Below, piece by piece: positions 45,142 through 53,199 of a stretch of 64,000 nucleotides of DNA. The stretch covers positions 3,534,001-3,598,000 of the forward strand of contig NZ_CP060394.1 of the NCBI RefSeq assembly GCF_014274465.1, given 5' to 3'. Both the position numbers and the translations under genes were made by a program. The stretch comes from Alloacidobacterium dinghuense (GTDB lineage Bacteria > Acidobacteriota > Terriglobia > Terriglobales > Acidobacteriaceae). Numbering within the stretch: the stretch's first letter is position 1; the number at the start of each line of letters is the position of its first letter. The notes beneath the pieces were generated by a model. That model was not told the DNA's origin, searched no databases, and saw nothing but the letters and a program-made list of their open reading frames with translations.

Positions 45142-46221
45142 ATGAGCGAACCGCTGCAAATCGCCGAGACGGGACTCACTCCGCTGGCCGCCCTGTTCCC
45201 GGCCGTTGAGCTTCAGATGCACCTCGGCCGGATTACGCCTCGCGTCTTTGCCGGCATTGAGTCTGGGCTGGCCTCGCTCATCCATTCTGCGGCAATCTAC
45301 GATCTTGGTTACCTCACCCGCGTTCGCATCACTGGAGACGACAGCGTCCGCTGGCTAAACGGCATGGTCACCAATACGGTGCAATCGCTGCCCCAGGGCT
45401 ACGGAAACTATACCCTCATTTTGAATGCACAGGGCCGCATCCAGGGTGATGGGTATGTCTTCCGCGCTACCGACCATCTTCTGCTTGAAACGGATCGAGT
45501 TCAATCGTCTCGCCTTCTGCCCCACCTCGACCATTTCATCATCATGGACGACGTGGAGCTACACGAGTTAGACGCAGCAAGCACGACTCTTGGTTTAACC
45601 GGCCCGCAGGCGCCGTCCATCCTGAAGGCCCTCGGCCTGCCCGTCCCTCATACACTTGCCTTCGTCCCGGCAACACTGCAAGGCATCGCAATTACCATCG
45701 TCAGCGCCTACAGTGTGCGCATCCCTCGATTCGAGCTCTGGCTGTCAGCCGAGCATCTCGCAGAAGTATGGCGCATCTTCACTGAAGCCGGAGCTGCCCC
45801 AGCCGGCTTTGCCGCGCTCGAATCGCTCCGAATCCTTGAAGGCGTACCCCGCTATGGCGTTGACATGACGGATCGCTACCTCCCGCAGGAAACCAACCAG
45901 AGCCGCGCCCTCAACTTCAACAAAGGCTGCTATCTCGGCCAGGAAATCGTTGAGCGTATCCGTTCGCGCGCCACCGTCCACCGCACCCTGCGCCAGTTTG
46001 AACTTCACGGCGCGCCGCCCCCGCTCGGAACGGAGATTTTTGCCGAAGGGGATGACAAACCTATCGGGGAAATCACGAGTGCCGCACGTTATGCGCTACC
46101 CGGCTTGCCACGGACCTTCGCACTGGGCATGATTCGCGTCGAAGCACTGGAACGTAAAGCTGTCATCACATATTCCGGAGGCCGTGCTACACCGCTCGAT
46201 GAGCCTCCCGTATTACCCTGA
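45142..46221 (+). CDS. ygfZ: YgfZ/GcvT-like folate-binding Fe-S maintenance protein
   Basis: The start is the ATG at 45142, not the longer open frame, because conserved sequence begins there. The GcvT-like fold has VRWLNGMVTNTVQSLPQGYGNY and the YgfZ signature NKGCYLGQEIVERIRSRATVHR, whose Cys lies in KGCYLGQE. YgfZ proteins bind tetrahydrofolate and help mature or repair certain Fe-S enzymes. It probably forms a unit with the DUF1844 gene 15 bp downstream. Confidence 0.88.
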   Translation: MSEPLQIAETGLTPLAALFPAVELQMHLGRITPRVFAGIESGLASLIHSAAIYDLGYLTRVRITGDDSVRWLNGMVTNTVQSLPQGYGNYTLILNAQGRIQGDGYVFRATDHLLLETDRVQSSRLLPHLDHFIIMDDVELHELDAASTTLGLTGPQAPSILKALGLPVPHTLAFVPATLQGIAITIVSAYSVRIPRFELWLSAEHLAEVWRIFTEAGAAPAGFAALESLRILEGVPRYGVDMTDRYLPQETNQSRALNFNKGCYLGQEIVERIRSRATVHRTLRQFELHGAPPPLGTEIFAEGDDKPIGEITSAARYALPGLPRTFALGMIRVEALERKAVITYSGGRATPLDEPPVLP

Positions 46222-46236
46222 ACGGGAAAAGGATCT

Positions 46237-46821
46237 ATGGAAGAGAAACCACCATCATTCACTGTCACCGACCGCCGCAAGTTCACACTCGAAGGCGATC
46301 CACGTGACGAAGCCGCAACCCCCACTGAACAGGAATCGGCGGAACGCGCCGACACAACTGCTCGCGTCATCAATTTCCCCAAGCCGGAAGAACCGAAACC
46401 CGCCCAAGAAGCGGCACAGGAAGAAGAGCCCACTGGCCCATCCGCGCAGGAATCCGCCGAGCAGCACGCGGCCTATGAGCAGTCCTCGCGCGAAGTCGAC
46501 AATCTGCTCCGCCAGTCCAATGCCGGTGCGGAAGCCGCACAGGATACGACTTTCGAGCACGTCATCCAATCCATCTATCTCTCTGCCATTATGGCGATGG
46601 GTGCGGGTACAGAACAAGGGCAGCAGCCGCGCATCGATATCGTCGGCGCGCGTCAAAGCATTGACATGCTCGCCATCCTGCAGGACAAGACCAAAGGCAA
46701 CCTGAACGAAAAGGAACAGCGGCTGTTACAAAATGCGCTCTTCGACCTGCGTATGATGTTCGTTGAAATCACCAACGCTATCGCAAAATCGGCGCAGCAG
46801 CCACCACCAAAGAAAAAGTGA
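46237..46821 (+). CDS. DUF1844 protein
   Basis: The N-terminal about 85 residues are low in order and rich in Glu, Ala and Pro. The C-terminal half is the DUF1844 domain: TFEHVIQSIYLSAIMAMG, then RIDIVGARQSIDMLAILQDKTKGNLNEKEQRLLQNALFDLRMMFVEI. Function is unknown. It follows ygfZ closely and ends before a repeat element. Confidence 0.85.
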   Translation: MEEKPPSFTVTDRRKFTLEGDPRDEAATPTEQESAERADTTARVINFPKPEEPKPAQEAAQEEEPTGPSAQESAEQHAAYEQSSREVDNLLRQSNAGAEAAQDTTFEHVIQSIYLSAIMAMGAGTEQGQQPRIDIVGARQSIDMLAILQDKTKGNLNEKEQRLLQNALFDLRMMFVEITNAIAKSAQQPPPKKK

Positions 46822-46847
46822 CTACAAGCGAATTGCCTTCCAAGTTT

Positions 46848-46945
46848 GTCATCCTGACCCTGAACGTAGTGAAGGGAAAGGATCTGCTTTTCTGAGCATC
46901 AGCACGAAAACGGGTGCCCCATCCCGACGAAGTCAGGGTGGGAAC
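46848..46945. repeat. Interspersed intergenic repeat, copy 1
   Basis: It starts GTCATCCTGA and ends with GCACGAAAACGGGTGCCCCATCC, a short insert, and GGTGGGAA. The same two end blocks occur at 49681-49810 around a different middle. Within the end block CGGGTGCCCCATCC and GGGTGGG can pair. It lies between the DUF1844 gene and the PhnP-like gene. Confidence 0.6.
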
Positions 46946-46982
46946 CACAAATACTGAACCAGCATTCATCCTGAATATAGCG

Positions 46983-47762
46983 ATGCAAGCCACTCTCACC
47001 ATCCTCGGCAGCGGCACCTCCATGGGCATCCCCACGCTCGGATGCGGATGCCGCGTCTGCACCTCGCCCGACCCGCGCGACCGCCGCACGCGTGCAGCCA
47101 TCGCCGTCCAATGGGCAGATCACTGCATCCTCATCGACACCGGGCCTGACTTCCGTGAACAGGCACTGCGCGAAAAAATCCGTCACATCGATGCCGTCCT
47201 GTACACACACGCGCATGCCGATCACATTCTCGGCCTCGACGATCTGCGCCCGCTCACCTTTCATCATCCCAACGGCCATATGCCGCTCTATGCCGATGAG
47301 CCCAGCGCGCGCATCATCGAAAAAGTCTTCGACTACACTTTCTCTGCCGAATCCAAATACCCAACGCGTGCACGCGTAAAGATGCATCGCATCCAGGGCC
47401 ACCAGTCCATCGTCATTCATGGAGCCACCTTCCAGCGCATTCCGCTGATCCACGGCGAACAGGAAGTCGCCGGCTTCCGCTTCGGCAATGCCGCCTATCT
47501 CACTGACATGAATGCCATTCCCGACGCCAGCCTTCCCTTTCTCGAAAATCTCGACGTCGTTATCATCGATGCCCTGCGCAAAACCCCGCATCCTAGCCAC
47601 GCGACGATCCAACAGGCCATGATGTGGATCGACCGTCTCAGACCGCGCCGCGCCTGGTTCACGCACATGTCGCACGATCTCCATCACGCCGACACCGACA
47701 ACGAACTGCCGCCGCACATCCGCCTAGCCTACGACGGCCTGCGCATCCCGGTGGAGTTATAG
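46983..47762 (+). CDS. PhnP-like metallo-beta-lactamase-fold phosphodiesterase
   Basis: The start is the ATG at 46983, where conserved sequence begins (ATLTILGSGTSMGIPTLGCGCRVC). The metal motif THAHADHILGLDDLRPL, a CxC-type Cys pair (GCGCRVCTS), and later HGEQ and THMSHDL fit the PhnP/Lpl-like group that cleaves cyclic nucleotides or phosphodiesters. It lies 2 bp before ribF, and the two are surely co-transcribed. Confidence 0.83.
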   Translation: MQATLTILGSGTSMGIPTLGCGCRVCTSPDPRDRRTRAAIAVQWADHCILIDTGPDFREQALREKIRHIDAVLYTHAHADHILGLDDLRPLTFHHPNGHMPLYADEPSARIIEKVFDYTFSAESKYPTRARVKMHRIQGHQSIVIHGATFQRIPLIHGEQEVAGFRFGNAAYLTDMNAIPDASLPFLENLDVVIIDALRKTPHPSHATIQQAMMWIDRLRPRRAWFTHMSHDLHHADTDNELPPHIRLAYDGLRIPVEL

Positions 47763-47764
47763 CC

Positions 47765-48742
47765 ATGCGCGTCTTCCGTTCGCTCGATCAGCTACCCGCC
47801 GGCTACGGTCCCACCGTCATCGCCATCGGCAATTTTGATGGAGTCCACTGCGGCCATCGCTGGATCATCGAACACGCGCGCAGCCGCGCCCGCGATCTCA
47901 ACGCAAAGTGCATCGCTGTCACCTTTGATCCGCACCCCGTCCGCGTTCTGCGTCCGGACGTCGCGCCGCGGCTCATTACCACCATGCCCGAGCGCCTGCG
48001 CCTGCTCGCCGAAACAGGTCTCGACGCAACCGTCGTCCTGCCCTTCACCGAAGAATTTTCGCACCTGCCCGCCGAAGTCTTCGCGCGCGACGTGCTCCGC
48101 CAGGGCCTTCACGCCGTCGAAGTCCACGAAGGAGACTCCTTCCGTTTCGGCTATCAGGCCCAGGCCGGAATCCATGAACTCATCGCTCTGGGCCATGAGT
48201 ACGGGTTCACCGTCGCCGCGCATCACCTGCGCACCGTGCGCGGATTCCCCGTTTCCAGCAGCCAGATTCGACAGCGCGTTGCCGCAGGAGACATGACCGC
48301 CGCACGTGCGCTGCTCGGCCGCCCATTCTCCATCCTCTCCAAGCCGGCGCGTGGACGAGGCATCGGCGCCGAACAGACCGTACCCACCATCAACCTCGCG
48401 CCCTACAGGGAACTACTTCCCGCCATCGGCGTCTACATCACGCGCATGAAAATCGGTGAAGGTCCCGCCGCGCTCACATTCAACTCAGTCACCAATGCCG
48501 GCAACCGTCCCACCTTCGGCGCAGATTCCTTCGCTGTCGAATCCCATCTGCTCGATTTCCACCCCGTGCCCCTCACTGAAGAAACGCCCCTCGAACTCAC
48601 TTTCCTCAAGCGCATACGCGAGGAAAAGCGCTTCCCTTCACCCGGAGCGCTCAAGGCCCAGATTCTCCGCGACGTGGCCTACGCGATGCGTTACTTCCAC
48701 CTTATGCAAGTCCTTTCCACTGCGAAGAACGCAAAAAGCTGA
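47765..48742 (+). CDS. ribF: Bifunctional riboflavin kinase / FAD synthetase
   Basis: The start is the ATG at 47765. The N-terminal FAD synthetase part has IGNFDGVHCGHRWII (nucleotidyltransferase motif), FDPHP and VSSSQIRQRVAAGD. The C-terminal flavokinase part has GAEQTVPTINLAP and TNAGNRPTFG. At 325 residues the length is normal. It converts riboflavin to FMN and FAD. Confidence 0.95.
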   Translation: MRVFRSLDQLPAGYGPTVIAIGNFDGVHCGHRWIIEHARSRARDLNAKCIAVTFDPHPVRVLRPDVAPRLITTMPERLRLLAETGLDATVVLPFTEEFSHLPAEVFARDVLRQGLHAVEVHEGDSFRFGYQAQAGIHELIALGHEYGFTVAAHHLRTVRGFPVSSSQIRQRVAAGDMTAARALLGRPFSILSKPARGRGIGAEQTVPTINLAPYRELLPAIGVYITRMKIGEGPAALTFNSVTNAGNRPTFGADSFAVESHLLDFHPVPLTEETPLELTFLKRIREEKRFPSPGALKAQILRDVAYAMRYFHLMQVLSTAKNAKS

Positions 48743-48890
48743 TACCCTTCCCCCCGTAAGTGCGAGAGACATAGAGCGTTTTCACAAACGGAACCCCGGC
48801 AAGCACTTGCCAACTCTTCCTATTCGTTATTAAGCTTCGATATTTTGGTAAGACTTTTCCGCCTGCTGGTTGCCGGTTCAAGGAGTTTGC

Positions 48891-49625
48891 ATGCTCAAAA
48901 GAACGCTCTCTCGTTGTCTCGTCCCTCTTACGCTTGCCTTCACGGCTTTCATTCTTTCCACCCACGCCTCAGCGCAGCAAACAGATGTCGAGCGCTTCGA
49001 CCTGTACGGCGGCTTCACGTATTTCATGACGCCCAATCTCAACTTGGACGAACACGGTTTCCACTTTCAGGCCGGGTACAACGTGAGCCGCATGATGGCC
49101 GTCGGCTTCGATTACTCCAACGCGACTGGACACAACTCCCTTACCCCCAACCTGCTCACCATGTCGGACCAGTTGGTCGTCCAGACCGCTCTGCATGATC
49201 TCGCGCTTCAGGGTCTCCTGCCCCCCGGCTATCAGCTGGCCGTTCCTACCGGCGCCTCCACGCAGACCTTTGCCGCCGGCCCGGAACTCACCTTCCGCGA
49301 CTTCCGCCGAGTAACCATCTTCATCCGTCCCGATATCGGAGCCATCCGCGAAGTAGCCCGCCCGCACCCCGCCGATCCCATCTCTGCGCTCATCGTTCAG
49401 GGGCTCGCACCTTCCGGCACAAAAACCAGCTGGGCCAGCTTCTACGGCTTCGGCGAAGGCGTCGACTGGAACGCCTCAAAGCATTTGGCCCTGCGCTTCC
49501 AGTTCGACGAGGTCTACAATCACCTCTTCAACGATCTGCTGAAGGACAGCCGCTGGACCACCCGCCTCTCCATCGGCCCAACTTTCCGCTTCGGCGGCAA
49601 TATCCTCGAAGCCAAAAAGAAGTAG
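48891..49625 (+). CDS. Small outer-membrane beta-barrel protein
   Basis: AAGGAG lies seven bases before the ATG. A signal peptide (residues 1-28, STHASAQQ) is followed by alternating amphipathic strands (FDLYGGFTYFMTPNLNLD, GFHFQAGYNVSRMMAVGFDYS) and a final strand TRLSIGPTFRFGGNIL, fitting an OmpA/OprF-like eight-stranded barrel. No ligand can be named. A strong hairpin terminator follows 6 bp after the stop. Confidence 0.75.
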   Translation: MLKRTLSRCLVPLTLAFTAFILSTHASAQQTDVERFDLYGGFTYFMTPNLNLDEHGFHFQAGYNVSRMMAVGFDYSNATGHNSLTPNLLTMSDQLVVQTALHDLALQGLLPPGYQLAVPTGASTQTFAAGPELTFRDFRRVTIFIRPDIGAIREVARPHPADPISALIVQGLAPSGTKTSWASFYGFGEGVDWNASKHLALRFQFDEVYNHLFNDLLKDSRWTTRLSIGPTFRFGGNILEAKKK

Positions 49626-49631
49626 AAACAA

Positions 49632-49661
49632 AAAATCCCGTCCTCACGAGGACGGGATTTT
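49632..49661. terminator. Bidirectional intrinsic terminator
   Basis: AAAATCCCGTCCT and AGGACGGGATTTT form a perfect 13-bp stem around CACG. A-run and T-run arms serve both strands. It ends the barrel gene and could also end the minus-strand Ku transcript. Confidence 0.85.
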
Positions 49662-49680
49662 CACTCTCATCATTAACGTT

Positions 49681-49810
49681 GTCATCCTGAGCGAAGCGCC
49701 GAAGGTCCGCAGTCAAAGAGCCTGCCCTGAGCTTGCCGAAGGGACCTGGTTTCACCAGCACCGGCACGAAAACGGGTGCCCCATCCTTTGCGCAGCAAAG
49801 GGTGGGAAAG
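49681..49810. repeat. Interspersed intergenic repeat, copy 2
   Basis: It shares GTCATCCTGA at its start and GCACGAAAACGGGTGCCCCATCC plus GGGTGGGAA at its end with 46848-46945. The middle contains AGCGAAGCGCCGAAGG and GAGCTTGCCGAAGGGACC. Such elements are typical of spaces between convergent or tandem genes; no coding potential is seen. Confidence 0.6.
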
Positions 49811-49836
49811 CACGATCCTAAACAGACCTGACGAAC

Positions 49837-50682
49837 CTAAACCGCCTTCTTCTTCCGCCCCGTAGACTTGGCAGCAACAGTCTCACGCTGCGGCTCCTTC
49901 TTCCCAGCCGCCTCTTCCTGCTGCTCCATGCTCTTCCGCAAGGCATCCATCAAGTTGATCACCGGAGCCAGATGCTTCTTCGGCTTCTCAGACTTCTGCA
50001 CCATACCGGCTTCCTTCTGCTCAATCAACTCTTCCACGCGTGTCTGGTATTCATCCTTGAACTGGTCAGGATCAAACTTCGCCGTCAGCTGTTTCATGAA
50101 CTGCTCCGCCAGATCGATCTCCGCCTTCTGCAGTTTCAGATCATGATCCTGTCCGTATTCGGCAAGCTCCCGAACCTCAGCCGGATAGAAAAGTGTGTGC
50201 AGCACCAACCCATTGTGATACGGACGAATCATCACAATCTGCTCCCGCTGATGCAGCGTGATCTTCGCAATCGCACCCAGCTTCAGCTGCTCCATGCCCT
50301 GCAAAATCAGCGCGTAAGCTTTGCGGCCCGGATCTTCCGGAACGGTGTAATACGAAGTCTGGTAGTAGACAGGATCGACATCGTCCAGCTGCACAAACTG
50401 CTGAATCTCCATCGATTCCGATGACTCTGCTTCGAGCGTCTTCAGCTCTTCCTCTGTCACCAGCACATAGGTATCCTTGTCCACCTGATAGCCCTTGGCC
50501 AGTTCGCTCCGCTCCACCACGCGCTGGTCGGTCGGACAATAAAGCTGTTGCTTCACCCGCGTCCCGCATTCCTTGTGAATCTGGTTGAAGCTCACATGCT
50601 CCTCACGCGCCGCCACAAATAAACGAATCGGCACCGAAATCAGCCCAAACGAAACATAGCCTTTCCAAACCGTAGACGCCAT
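49837..50682 (-). CDS. ku: Ku protein of bacterial non-homologous end joining
   Basis: The start at 50682 follows GAGG by nine bases. The Ku core is clear: TVWKGYVSFGLISVPIRLFVAAREEHVSFNQIHKECGTRVKQQLYCP, RKAYALILQGMEQLKLGAIAKITLHQRE, and FDPDQFKDEYQTRVEELIEQK. The Lys-rich tail (KKHLAP, GRKKKAV) is the usual DNA-contact extension. Ku binds double-strand ends and recruits LigD; no ligD gene is in the window. Confidence 0.95.
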   Translation of the reverse strand: MASTVWKGYVSFGLISVPIRLFVAAREEHVSFNQIHKECGTRVKQQLYCPTDQRVVERSELAKGYQVDKDTYVLVTEEELKTLEAESSESMEIQQFVQLDDVDPVYYQTSYYTVPEDPGRKAYALILQGMEQLKLGAIAKITLHQREQIVMIRPYHNGLVLHTLFYPAEVRELAEYGQDHDLKLQKAEIDLAEQFMKQLTAKFDPDQFKDEYQTRVEELIEQKEAGMVQKSEKPKKHLAPVINLMDALRKSMEQQEEAAGKKEPQRETVAAKSTGRKKKAV

Positions 50683-50817
50683 AGAGACAAACCTCACCGC
50701 TATAAAGACATGGGAAGAAATTCTCGCAGAAAGAAGCTCACTCTGCCTAGTAAAAATTGCACGAAATAAGGTGCATGTGCCATGGGCAGCATCCTTTCTC
50801 GGCCCAATTCCTGATTT

Positions 50818-51462
50818 TCAGGGCTCCTTATGCTCCTTTTCCTGCCGGTAGCTATCCAGATCAGCTTGAAATTCTCGGAGCAATGCGCGAGCCTCTTCCT
50901 CGTGTTTTCCATGTGGGAAACGTGCCAGGAACTCCGTGTAATCAGCCACAAATCCCGCCGTTTCCTCTTCCGTCCCTGCCGCATCAAAGCAAGCGGTTGC
51001 AAGATGGCCCAGCTTTCCGCGCCACCATGCTTCCTCAGCGTCAGGGCCGTCCGGCCATTCCGCCAAATAAGCCAGATATCCATCGGGTGAGACAGTCCAC
51101 TCCCCATTCACCTCACACCAGACGACTCCAGCCCCATACTGATTGGCCTCGTTGACGACTGGCCCCATCTCCGTCTGCATATCGAGCGGCGCCGTTGCAG
51201 CTCTGTCCTTCCGCTGAATCTCATCATCGAGCGCACTTGCATAGGTCTCCGCTGCGCTGTTAAGCAGGTAGGCATGGAGCGCCTTGTCATGCGCATCCTG
51301 TGCCTCTTGAAGAGCCTGGTGCTCGCGTTGCAGCACCCCGAGAGAAGCATCTCCGGACCCGGTGGTCTGCGCCGGTGACAAGCCACCGCCGGAGCAGAGA
51401 ATCGACGCGGCTAGCCAGCAGATTGCCCACTTGCCACTCCGGCTTAGGCGCATTCTATTCAT
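50818..51462 (-). CDS. Exported protein of unknown function
   Basis: A signal peptide (WAICWLAASILCSGGGLSPAQ) leads into a helical, Glu/Ala-rich region (REHQALQEAQDAHDKALHAYLLNSAAETYASAL) and a C-terminal part with ADYTEFLARFPHGKHEEEARALLREF, which resembles a TPR-like helix pair. I do not recognise a family. Its ATG overlaps the stop of the pseudo-esterase gene by 4 bp, so the two are translationally coupled. Confidence 0.65.
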   Translation of the reverse strand: MNRMRLSRSGKWAICWLAASILCSGGGLSPAQTTGSGDASLGVLQREHQALQEAQDAHDKALHAYLLNSAAETYASALDDEIQRKDRAATAPLDMQTEMGPVVNEANQYGAGVVWCEVNGEWTVSPDGYLAYLAEWPDGPDAEEAWWRGKLGHLATACFDAAGTEEETAGFVADYTEFLARFPHGKHEEEARALLREFQADLDSYRQEKEHKEP

Positions 51463-52550
51463 GGTTTCAAGATACTAACTGCCGTATCTGCAAAGATCAG
51501 ATGCGTCTGAAAGAACGGAAGAACGTCGGTGTAAACGCGCCCGTCCTCTCCCCAGTTCCGCTCGCCAAATGAGCCGTTATATTCCTCCGCTTCATTGGGA
51601 ATGCCAAACTCGTTCAGCTTGTGAGCAAATGCCTGATTCGAATACACGTGGTCCTGATTCCCGTCGCTGCGCCCCCAGTCAAATTTGAAGCCGCGCAGCG
51701 ATTTCAGATTCTCCGCATATTGCGGAATCATCGTCTCCAGAAGAAAGCTGTCGCGCAATCGATCCGTCAACTTGGTATCGATCACCAGCTGGTCTCCAGC
51801 CTTGTGCGCGGGCAGATCGGTAAACAGTGGCGGCTTGTCCGGATCGGGCAAATGCGCCTGAAAGATAGTCAGGAACAGTGTTGAAAAGCCGTCTTTTCTC
51901 ACGTCATCGATCGACTTCGCGCTCCACAGAATGTCCCAATTCGGTCGTGCATGCATGATCTGGATGCCCGATCCGGTTCCAACCGGATGCAACGCATACA
52001 CCGATCCGAAAACCTCCGGATGGCGCATCCCGACACGAATCGCTCCATACCCTCCGATCCGGTCACCCACCAGCCCACGAGAATCACGGTTCGCAATCGT
52101 CCGGAAATTCGCGTCCATATATGGCACCAGTTCCCGGACCATGAAGTCTTCCCAAGTTCCTGTCACCGAGGAGTTCGTGTACCACGAAGGCCCAAGCGGC
52201 GTGTTCATGCCGACCGACACCAGAATGAACTTCCCGATCACGCCTCGCGCTATGGCCCGATCAAAGAGCGGCTGAGCGCTCTGTTTGTCGAAGAGCAAAC
52301 GATAGTCGTCAGAAGCCATCGGAAAGTAATAGATCACCGGATAACGCTCGGCCGAGCCCGGACTGTCGTATCCGGCAGGAAGATACACCGCCATCTTCCG
52401 AACCGGATCGGTGCCAATCTTGTTCTGCGCCAGACAAGCGGATCGCCATTCCCGGTTCACCACCTGACTGTCTGCCGCAGACGCCAAAAGCGGCGGGGTA
52501 AAAGCTGTAAGAAAAAGAAGAACGACTGCCCGAATAGGTATAGAGATCAT
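51459..52550 (-). CDS. Exported esterase-D-like alpha/beta hydrolase with altered catalytic residues
   Basis: A signal peptide (IRAVVLLFLTAFTPPLLASA) precedes a putative-esterase fold: MAVYLPAGYD, RYPVIYYFPM, MVRELVPYMDANFRTIA. The nucleophile elbow, normally GxSxGGYGA, reads VGDRIGGYGAI, so Ser is replaced by Arg. The C-terminal His region (usually GGHxWxxW) reads NGSFGERNWGE. It is probably a non-catalytic carbohydrate- or protein-binding relative. It is coupled to the exported protein gene downstream. Confidence 0.78.
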   Translation of the reverse strand: MISIPIRAVVLLFLTAFTPPLLASAADSQVVNREWRSACLAQNKIGTDPVRKMAVYLPAGYDSPGSAERYPVIYYFPMASDDYRLLFDKQSAQPLFDRAIARGVIGKFILVSVGMNTPLGPSWYTNSSVTGTWEDFMVRELVPYMDANFRTIANRDSRGLVGDRIGGYGAIRVGMRHPEVFGSVYALHPVGTGSGIQIMHARPNWDILWSAKSIDDVRKDGFSTLFLTIFQAHLPDPDKPPLFTDLPAHKAGDQLVIDTKLTDRLRDSFLLETMIPQYAENLKSLRGFKFDWGRSDGNQDHVYSNQAFAHKLNEFGIPNEAEEYNGSFGERNWGEDGRVYTDVLPFFQTHLIFADTAVSILKP

Positions 52551-53155
52551 CTCCGCTGCACTCTCCTCATTGAGATACACTGCCCCGTGATCGGCCCTGC
52601 AACGTTGTCAAGCCCCTTACCTTAAAAATTTTTCTTAAACGATTGATTTTGAATGAAATAAAGACGCCTTCACTTGGCGTCCTATTATGCCCTGATTCGC
52701 TAAACTAGATATAGGGGCGTTATTTAGACGCCCGGAAAGCGAATTGGAAAACAGACCTACCCATAATCCCTGTAAAATCAATAATTTAGATGGATAAATG
52801 AGCTAAGTTCCATTCTTTTCAAGAATTTAGCTTTTTTTGTGGGCCCTATCCCGCTCCAAAAGGACTTCGCAAAAAAATGCCGATGTGATGAAGCAATAAC
52901 TGGCGTGGTCGATTTCTGCGGCGGCAGGGCTGAAAGACAGGCCCCGCCAATAATCATCGTAGAGTCAATAATTTAGCGGAAATAATAGTGGTGATCCCTT
53001 TGACGGAGGAATAGAGGTGGATCGTTTGTCCTGCGGACGCAGGACGGCGGTAAAAGAGCGGGGCTTCAGCCCCGCGTTAGGACCCTCAACAAAGGGGGCT
53101 TTAGCCCTGGGCTTTTCGATGCTTCCTCTGTCGGGGATGATGAGCAAGAAAATAA
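52551..53155. repeat. Repeat-rich intergenic region with dyads
   Basis: No gene is seen. Hairpins include GACGCC/GGCGTC (52663-52681), GGGCGT/ACGCCC (52715-52733), GTCCTGCG/CGCAGGAC (53028-53045) and GCGGGGCT/AGCCCCGC (53058-53075). The words at 52761-52789 and 52947-52976 are related (both end TCAATAATTTAG). Together with the tail copy at 52802-52896 this looks like a stack of decayed duplications. Confidence 0.6.
52802..52896 (-). pseudogene. Decayed copy of the FecR-like gene's 3' end
   Basis: These 95 bases align with 53156-53250 at roughly 80 percent identity with two compensating indels. The minus-strand reading LHHIGIFLRSPFGAG-stop mirrors FHHIGHFFAKLFGAG-stop of the intact gene. The hairpin GCTAA/TTAGC with inner ATTCT/AGAAT and seven Ts is also shared in part. 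Confidence 0.65.
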
Positions 53156-53199
53156 GATAAGCCCCATTCTTTTCTAGAATTTAGCCTTTTTGGGGGGTC

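Noticed and set aside
46899-47717. Minus-strand frame of 272 residues
   Set aside because: It is antisense to the PhnP-like gene, whose metal motifs make the plus strand the real coding strand.
52551-53155. Possible CRISPR array
   Set aside because: Repeats are few, of unequal length and irregular spacing, and no cas gene is present; they are dyads and decayed duplications.
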